Shown here one piece after another: positions 59,234 to 64,000 of a stretch of DNA of 64,000 nucleotides. Origin of the DNA: Pseudanabaena mucicola str. Chao 1806. Its GTDB lineage: Bacteria; Cyanobacteriota; Cyanobacteriia; Pseudanabaenales; Pseudanabaenaceae. Position numbers and translations under genes: made by a program. Location of the stretch: positions 4,450,001 through 4,514,000 of the forward strand of contig NZ_CP097329.1 of NCBI RefSeq assembly GCF_030323025.1, read 5' to 3'. Within the stretch, counting starts at the first letter, position 1. Every line of letters starts with the position of its first letter. The notes beneath the pieces were generated by a model. It saw only the letters and a list, made by a program, of their open reading frames with translations, was not told where the DNA came from and ran no database searches.

Positions 59234-60010
59234 ATGACTTTAGCAACTATCAACCCAGAGAAAGATCAAGCAAATTCTTCAATTCGGACTTCTTGCGTGA
59301 AAATCGCTAATGCTGGTTTGCTAATTGATGCCTATCTTGCAGAACCAAATCACTTTGGTGTATTTCCTGCGGTGATTGTGGTACAGGAAATATTCGGGGT
59401 AAATATCCATATTCGTGAAGTCGTCGAACGTTTGGCGCGAGAAGGATATGTGGCGATCGCACCTGCATTATTTCAGCGCACGGCTCCCAACTTTGAGTCA
59501 GCCTATTCCCCTGAAAATATTCAAGAGGGACGAGATTTGAAGGATAAAACTAAAGCTGATGAAATCATTAGCGATATTCAAGCAGCGATCGCCTATCTCA
59601 AGGGCTTGCCTAATATCAAGGATGAGGCGATCGGCTCGATTGGATTTTGCTTTGGTGGTCATGTGGTTTATCTGACCGCGACATTACCAGAGATTAAAGC
59701 AACTGCTTCCTTCTACGGTGCTGGTATTCCTAGCACTACGTTCGGTGGTGGTGAACCGACTATTCGTCGTACTAAAGACATCACAGGAGCCATTTATGCC
59801 TTTTTTGGTGAAGAAGATGCAGGAATTCCTTTAACAGATGTGGACAAAGTGGAAGCAGCACTGAAAGAGGCGAATATCTCCCATAAAGTTTTCCGCTATG
59901 CCAATGCTGGACATGGGTTCTTCTGTAATCATCGCGGCAGCTACCATCCCGAATCGGCAGCAGATGCTTGGACTCATGTTTTGGAATTGTTTCAAGAGAA
60001 ACTAAAGTAA
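59234..60010 (+). CDS. Dienelactone hydrolase family protein
   Basis: 258 residues from the ATG at 59234; an ATG 25 codons earlier lies in a repeat-like segment and is rejected. Alpha/beta-hydrolase: FPAVIVVQEIFGVNIHIREVVERLAREGYVAIAPALF, nucleophile Cys in IGSIGFCFGGHVVYLTA, Asp in FFGEEDAGIPLTDV, His in RYANAGHGFFCNH. The Cys-x-His-Asp triad and GFCFGG mark dienelactone hydrolases. In this setting it may open lactones or hydrolyse esters from aromatic sulfonate degradation. Confidence 0.9.
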   Translation: MTLATINPEKDQANSSIRTSCVKIANAGLLIDAYLAEPNHFGVFPAVIVVQEIFGVNIHIREVVERLAREGYVAIAPALFQRTAPNFESAYSPENIQEGRDLKDKTKADEIISDIQAAIAYLKGLPNIKDEAIGSIGFCFGGHVVYLTATLPEIKATASFYGAGIPSTTFGGGEPTIRRTKDITGAIYAFFGEEDAGIPLTDVDKVEAALKEANISHKVFRYANAGHGFFCNHRGSYHPESAADAWTHVLELFQEKLK

Positions 60011-60081
60011 AGAACCAAATTTTGATAGAGCGGCAAAGCCACTCTATCAAAATAAATACTAAGAAATAGCGAGCAAAATCA

Positions 60082-61047
60082 ATGAAAGCGTTATTACCTA
60101 AAGAATTTGCCGATTGCTTAGAACCACATTTAACTAGCGATCGATATCCCGATCTCGAAAAAGCATGGGTAGACTCAACTGGCAAGATTGAAGGCGATCC
60201 TACGGATGCCGAGGTCTATTTCAATTGGTTCTATCTTAAACCTCCGACTCTACATAAAGTCCTCGATGTTGCCCCCAAAATCCGTTGGCATCAAACCCCT
60301 AGTGCTGGTGTAAATCATATTCTCACACCGAAATATCTAGAGCGCGATATTATCCTCACCAACGGTGCAGGCAATTCTGCAATTCCGATTTCCGAGTTTG
60401 TGCTGACCTACATTCTCTACCATGCCAAGAAAATCGATATCTTAATAGAGCTACGTCAACAACGTGGCTGGAAGCGTGGGTTTGAGCTACAGCTTGGTGA
60501 AATTTATGGGAAAACAATCCTGATTATTGGTGCTGGCAAGATTGGTCAAGCGATCGCCCAACGCGCCAAAGCCTTTGGATTAAAGGTGATTGGATCACGA
60601 AGTAATCCGCAACCGCTTGAGAATTTTGATTTGATTGTTGGTAAGGATGAATGGCGATCGCATTTACCAGAAGTTGATTATGCAGTAATTGCCACACCAC
60701 TTACCCCTGAAACCATCAAGCTATTTGATGAAGCGGCGATCAATGCTTTGCGTCCCGAAGCTTTTGTGATCAATATTGCTAGGGGTGCGATCGTCGATGA
60801 GGGTGCATTGATTAAGGCTCTTAAAGAGGAAAGAATTGCAGGTGCGGCGCTTGATACCTTCACCGTAGAGCCTTTACCTCAAGAGAGTCCCCTCTGGACT
60901 TTGCCGAATGTGTTCATCACACCCCATACTTCCGCTTCCTCACCAAGAGCGATCGATCGCATTGTCAATCTCTTTCTCGATAATCTGCAACGCTATCGCA
61001 CAGGTCAGCCTTTGCGGAATGTAGTGGATAAGTCTACGGGTTATTGA
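60082..61047 (+). CDS. D-2-hydroxyacid dehydrogenase (NAD-dependent)
   Basis: 321 residues. The NAD-binding GKTILIIGAGKIGQAIAQRAKAFGLKVIGSRS (G-x-G-x-x-G), then VDYAVIATPLTPETIKLFDEAAINALRPEAFVINIARGAIVDEGAL with catalytic Arg, Glu in the DTFTVEPLPQESPLW segment, and His in PHTSASSPRAIDRIV. Family reduces or oxidises 2-hydroxyacids. Role in the island could be pyruvate/glyoxylate or sulfolactate-type intermediate turnover (inferred). Confidence 0.9.
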   Translation: MKALLPKEFADCLEPHLTSDRYPDLEKAWVDSTGKIEGDPTDAEVYFNWFYLKPPTLHKVLDVAPKIRWHQTPSAGVNHILTPKYLERDIILTNGAGNSAIPISEFVLTYILYHAKKIDILIELRQQRGWKRGFELQLGEIYGKTILIIGAGKIGQAIAQRAKAFGLKVIGSRSNPQPLENFDLIVGKDEWRSHLPEVDYAVIATPLTPETIKLFDEAAINALRPEAFVINIARGAIVDEGALIKALKEERIAGAALDTFTVEPLPQESPLWTLPNVFITPHTSASSPRAIDRIVNLFLDNLQRYRTGQPLRNVVDKSTGY

Positions 61048-61127
61048 TACTCATCTTAAGTCCTTTCCTACTCCCTTGAAGAGTAGGTAAAGAGATCTAA
61101 AACTTTAACGTGAATTTCTAAGAAACT

Positions 61128-62486
61128 ATGACTGAAAAACGTAAACTTAGGCTTGGCGCATTCCTGATGAGTTCAGGACATCACGTTGCTTCTTGGCGCT
61201 ATCCTGAGGCCAACGCCGAGGGTGGTTTAGATTTTAATCACTTCCGTAAAATCGCTGAAACTGCCGAACGTGGTAAATTTGATACGATTTTCTTTGCTGA
61301 TGGTGTGTCGGTACGCGATCGCGGTCAAGATAAGGACATCATTAGTCGTGCGGGTCACGTCGCACATTTTGAACCAATCACTTTGCTTTCGGCATTATCT
61401 GTCGTTACAGAACATATTGGCTTGATTGCCACCGTTTCCACTACCTATAACGAACCCTATCATCTCGCTCGTAAATTTGCTTCTCTAGATTATCTTAGCG
61501 GTGGTCGAGCTGGTTGGAACTTGGTGACATCAGCAACCGATAGTGAAGCGAAAAACTTCAATCTAGAAAAGCACCCTGACCATGCACCACGCTATCAACG
61601 AGCCCGTGAATTTGTAGATGTGGTCAAGGGACTGTGGGACAGTTGGGAAGATGATGCCTTCATTCGCGATAAGGAATCGGGTATCTTTTTTGACCCAGAC
61701 AAGCTCCATGTTCCCAATCACAAAGGAGAATACTTCTCTGTGCGGGGACCTCTGAATGTGGCACGTCCTCTTCAAGGCTATCCAGTAATCGTGCAGGCAG
61801 GCTCATCGGAAGATGGCAAAAACTTGGCGGCGGAAACGGCAGAATTGATTTTCACGGCTCACCAAACCCTTGCGGATGCTAGAGCCTTCTATGTAGATGT
61901 GAAGGAACGGGCGGCGAAAATCGGCCGTAATCCCGATCATATTAAAATCATGCCAGGGATTTTCCCCGTGATTGGTCGTACCGAAGAGGAAGCGAAAGAG
62001 AAGTTCCAAAAGCTACAGGATGGGATCGATCCTAAGGTTGGTTTGGCTTTGCTGGGCAGTATGTTAGGCAATGTTGATTTGTCGGCATATCCCCTTGATG
62101 AACCTCTGCCTGATTTACCTGAAACAGAGTTACAGCAGAGTCGTCAGGATTTGTTGATTAGATTAGCGCGACGGGAAAATCTAACCATTCGTCAACTCTA
62201 TCAATGGATTGCAGGAGCTAGAGGTCATTATCAACTTGTCGGTACTCCTAAACAGATAGCCGATCGCATTGAGGAATGGTTTGTCAATGATGCTGCTGAT
62301 GGCTTTAATATCATGCCTCCCTATTTACCGACTGGATTAGATGAGTTTGTGGATTCGGTAATTCCGATCTTGCAAGAGCGTGGGCTGTTCCGCACTGAGT
62401 ATGAAGGAAAAACTCTCCGCGAAAATCTCGGTTTACCTCGTCCAAATAATCAATTTGTGGTTAAGAAGGAATTGGTAACTGTATAG
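61128..62486 (+). CDS. LLM-class flavin-dependent monooxygenase (NtaA/SnaA/DszA type)
   Basis: 452 residues. KLRLGAFLMSSGHHVASWRYPEANAEGGLDFNHFRKIAETAERGKFDTIFFADGVSVRD is the family start; AGHVAHFEPITLLSALSVVTEHIGLIATVSTTYNEPYHLARKFASLDYLSGGRAGWNLVTS is the flavin-binding barrel part; RENLGLPRPNNQF the end. Uses FMNH2 and O2; members act on nitrilotriacetate, dibenzothiophene sulfone and similar compounds. FMNH2 would come from the SsuE-like reductases. Related pieces are found in a broken form at 47482-48140. Confidence 0.93.
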   Translation: MTEKRKLRLGAFLMSSGHHVASWRYPEANAEGGLDFNHFRKIAETAERGKFDTIFFADGVSVRDRGQDKDIISRAGHVAHFEPITLLSALSVVTEHIGLIATVSTTYNEPYHLARKFASLDYLSGGRAGWNLVTSATDSEAKNFNLEKHPDHAPRYQRAREFVDVVKGLWDSWEDDAFIRDKESGIFFDPDKLHVPNHKGEYFSVRGPLNVARPLQGYPVIVQAGSSEDGKNLAAETAELIFTAHQTLADARAFYVDVKERAAKIGRNPDHIKIMPGIFPVIGRTEEEAKEKFQKLQDGIDPKVGLALLGSMLGNVDLSAYPLDEPLPDLPETELQQSRQDLLIRLARRENLTIRQLYQWIAGARGHYQLVGTPKQIADRIEEWFVNDAADGFNIMPPYLPTGLDEFVDSVIPILQERGLFRTEYEGKTLRENLGLPRPNNQFVVKKELVTV

Positions 62487-62569
62487 CGATCTCAAGCAAG
62501 CTAGACATAGTTTTGACAATGTAAGGGTAATTCATGAATTGCCCTTACTTAACTATCCTGTGCAATCTT

Positions 62570-63704
62570 AGTACAGGACAAAAAGTTGCAAAAGTAGGCA
62601 GGAAGGGGTTTTATAAAAGATAATCACATCACAAATAAAATCCCTATGAAAGAGATTAGCGTATTTCGCGAAAAGTTGCATGAACATCTGCAATGGAATA
62701 GAGCAAGACTCTTATTTGTGTCGATGTTCCTGATCGCACTAATGCGAGTAAAGACAGTAAACCTAGACGAAATCGCTACAGGATTTAGAGGTGAAGCCAA
62801 AGTCGAATCACACTATAAGAGATTACAGAGATTTTTTCGAGAGTTTGAAGTGGACTATGAAAGCATCGCTTTAATGGTCGTCAAAGTGATGAAAATACCT
62901 GAACCATGGGTAATCAGTATCGACCGCACCGATTGGAGATTTGGTAAGACAGTATTTAATGAGCTGACATTGGGAGTAGTGCATCACGGTATCGCATTCC
63001 CATTGGTATGGATGATGCTGGATAAAAAAGGTAACTCGAACACCCGTGAACGTTGTGAATTGTGTAATCGATTTCTGGAAATATTTGGAGACCGCAAAAT
63101 CGACTTTTTGACCGCAGACCGAGAATTTGTGGGGGAAGAATGGTTTGATTACCTGCTTTGTGACCCATGTACCCGTTTTCGTATCCGTATTCGTAAAAAC
63201 ACCTTGCTTAACGATGGGCAGAAACAACTAAGAGCTGACGTTTGTTTCCAAGATCTCCAAGTTGGTCAATCCAAGGTATTGTCCAAGCCCAGACTAGTTT
63301 GGCAACATTGGCTCTATATTGCGGCGATGCGTCTGGAGGATGGCGATTTATTAATTGTTGCTACCGCTCATGATCCGAATACCGCTATTACTGACTATGC
63401 CAAACGTTGGGCGATTGAGACTTTGTTTGGTTGTTTTAAATCTCGTGGCTTTTGTTTGGAGGCGACTCACCTTCAAGACCCTGAACGCCTTTCTAAGCTT
63501 ATTGCTTTACTCACCCTCGCTTTATGTTGGGCTTTTTCTTCGGGGCTTTGGCTTGCTCAGCTCAATCCCCTCAAACCTAAAAAGCACGGTCGCTTACCTA
63601 AGAGCATTTTTCGTCTTGGCTTTGATTACCTGCGTCATATCATCTTTGACATCCATCTCAATTCCGAGGCTTTCTTCAACTCCATTAAATTTTTGTCCTG
63701 TACT
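62570..63704 (+). mobile_element. IS4-family element, complete copy
   Basis: 1135 bp, ends AGTACAGGACAAAAA and its complement (15 bases). The transposase stop codon lies just beyond the right repeat. The same element is truncated at 10221-10993 and the two are nearly identical, which indicates recent transposition. No convincing target duplication is seen. Confidence 0.92.
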
Positions 63705-63707
63705 TAA
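62646..63707 (+). CDS. IS4-family transposase
   Basis: 353 residues, intact. DDE: ISIDRTDWRFGK, DFLTADREFVGEEW, and YAKRWAIETLFGCFK, an exact Y-x2-R-x3-E-x6-K motif. Helical N-terminal domain (WNRARLLFVSMFLIALMRVKTV). It is likely functional and could mobilise the truncated copy only if that regained an end. Confidence 0.94.
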   Translation: MKEISVFREKLHEHLQWNRARLLFVSMFLIALMRVKTVNLDEIATGFRGEAKVESHYKRLQRFFREFEVDYESIALMVVKVMKIPEPWVISIDRTDWRFGKTVFNELTLGVVHHGIAFPLVWMMLDKKGNSNTRERCELCNRFLEIFGDRKIDFLTADREFVGEEWFDYLLCDPCTRFRIRIRKNTLLNDGQKQLRADVCFQDLQVGQSKVLSKPRLVWQHWLYIAAMRLEDGDLLIVATAHDPNTAITDYAKRWAIETLFGCFKSRGFCLEATHLQDPERLSKLIALLTLALCWAFSSGLWLAQLNPLKPKKHGRLPKSIFRLGFDYLRHIIFDIHLNSEAFFNSIKFLSCT

Positions 63708-63856
63708 TGTGAGTTCGGGATAATTTGAAACAGTCTTTGAGAGAGGGTTTGCGTAGCAAACCCTCTCTCAAAGACCAAAAGTAAAAGCCTTGCTTAGCAA
63801 GGCTTTTACTTTTGGTCTTTTAAAACTTGCCAACTTAACCCGAACTCACGTTACTT
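63708..63856. repeat. Nested palindromic element at the window end
   Basis: GTGAGTTCGGG and CCCGAACTCAC are the outer repeats. Inside are hairpins GAGAGAGGGTTTGC/GCAAACCCTCTCTC and GTAAAAGCCTTGC/GCAAGGCTTTTAC, plus GACCAAAAGTAAAAG/CTTTTACTTTTGGTC. Non-coding, MITE-like. The rest (63857-64000) shows no feature I can support. Confidence 0.65.
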
Positions 63857-64000
63857 AGATCTGCAAAATAGAAATACAGCCTATTTGAGTTTGGGCAGTA
63901 CAGCAATATTTTTGAAAGAGGCGATTCGCACTGTTTTTAAAAAATTTCATGTTAATGTTTTACGTCTTCAAGTGAGCGCAAAGCACTTTAATCCAATAAG

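Overview
Host. The window looks chromosomal and cyanobacterial. The HIP1 octamer GCGATCGC is very frequent, and there are typical cyanobacterial families: an SLH-OprB iron-uptake-type porin, DUF3110, DUF4079, DUF2808, several Uma2 proteins and an acyl-lipid desaturase. A Pseudanabaena-like filamentous or thin-celled cyanobacterium is my best guess, but this is inference only. I see no rRNA, tRNA or CRISPR array.

Layout. (1) 1-13370 is a defence and toxin-antitoxin region. A type I restriction-modification operon (hsdR, two Uma2 genes, hsdM, hsdS; minus strand) is followed by small TA modules, each next to a degenerate copy of the hsdS 3' end. Then come IS4 and IS1 copies and a DUF433/DUF5615 pair between 55-bp periodic repeats. 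(2) 13373-29316 is, in my reading, a chromosomal integron. An IntI-type integrase (28285-29316, plus) has the integron-specific extra patch. It is divergent from an array of about nine gene cassettes on the minus strand, separated by attC sites. The 5' core of each attC that could be paired is the exact reverse complement of the 3' core ending the previous cassette, so cassette borders can be read from the sequence. Cargo includes a PRTase-like + NADAR two-gene unit, HicBA, DUF433 + PIN-like protein (now with a stop codon), ankyrin, YkvA and membrane proteins. Three transposons sit inside cassettes, one nested in another. (3) 29334-38853 is ordinary chromosome: thioesterase, DUF3110, acetyltransferase, methyltransferase, DUF4079, YajQ, Fe-S aldo/keto reductase, UmuD-like peptidase, desaturase, porin. 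(4) 39366-62486 is an organosulfur-scavenging island: ssuB/ssuC, two SsuA-like binding proteins, two SsuE-like flavin reductases, TauD, TauE/SafE, flavin monooxygenase (one intact, one broken), GST, amidohydrolase, aldo/keto reductases, ABC and MFS exporters, dienelactone hydrolase and D-2-hydroxyacid dehydrogenase. A second, near-identical IS4 element closes the window.

How the parts work together. The integron is an acquisition platform. Cassettes inserted at attI next to intI would be read leftwards, away from the integrase. TA modules and the predicted conflict genes fit selfish stabilisation or phage defence. The sulfur island would import sulfonates and taurine, release sulfite with reduced flavin or 2-oxoglutarate-dependent oxygenases, and handle the carbon skeletons and excess sulfite. 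Two of its genes share a conserved upstream region of about 120 bp, and others carry a CTACGGTA-type palindrome, which suggests common control. Palindromic small repeats and MITE-like elements fill most intergenic gaps.
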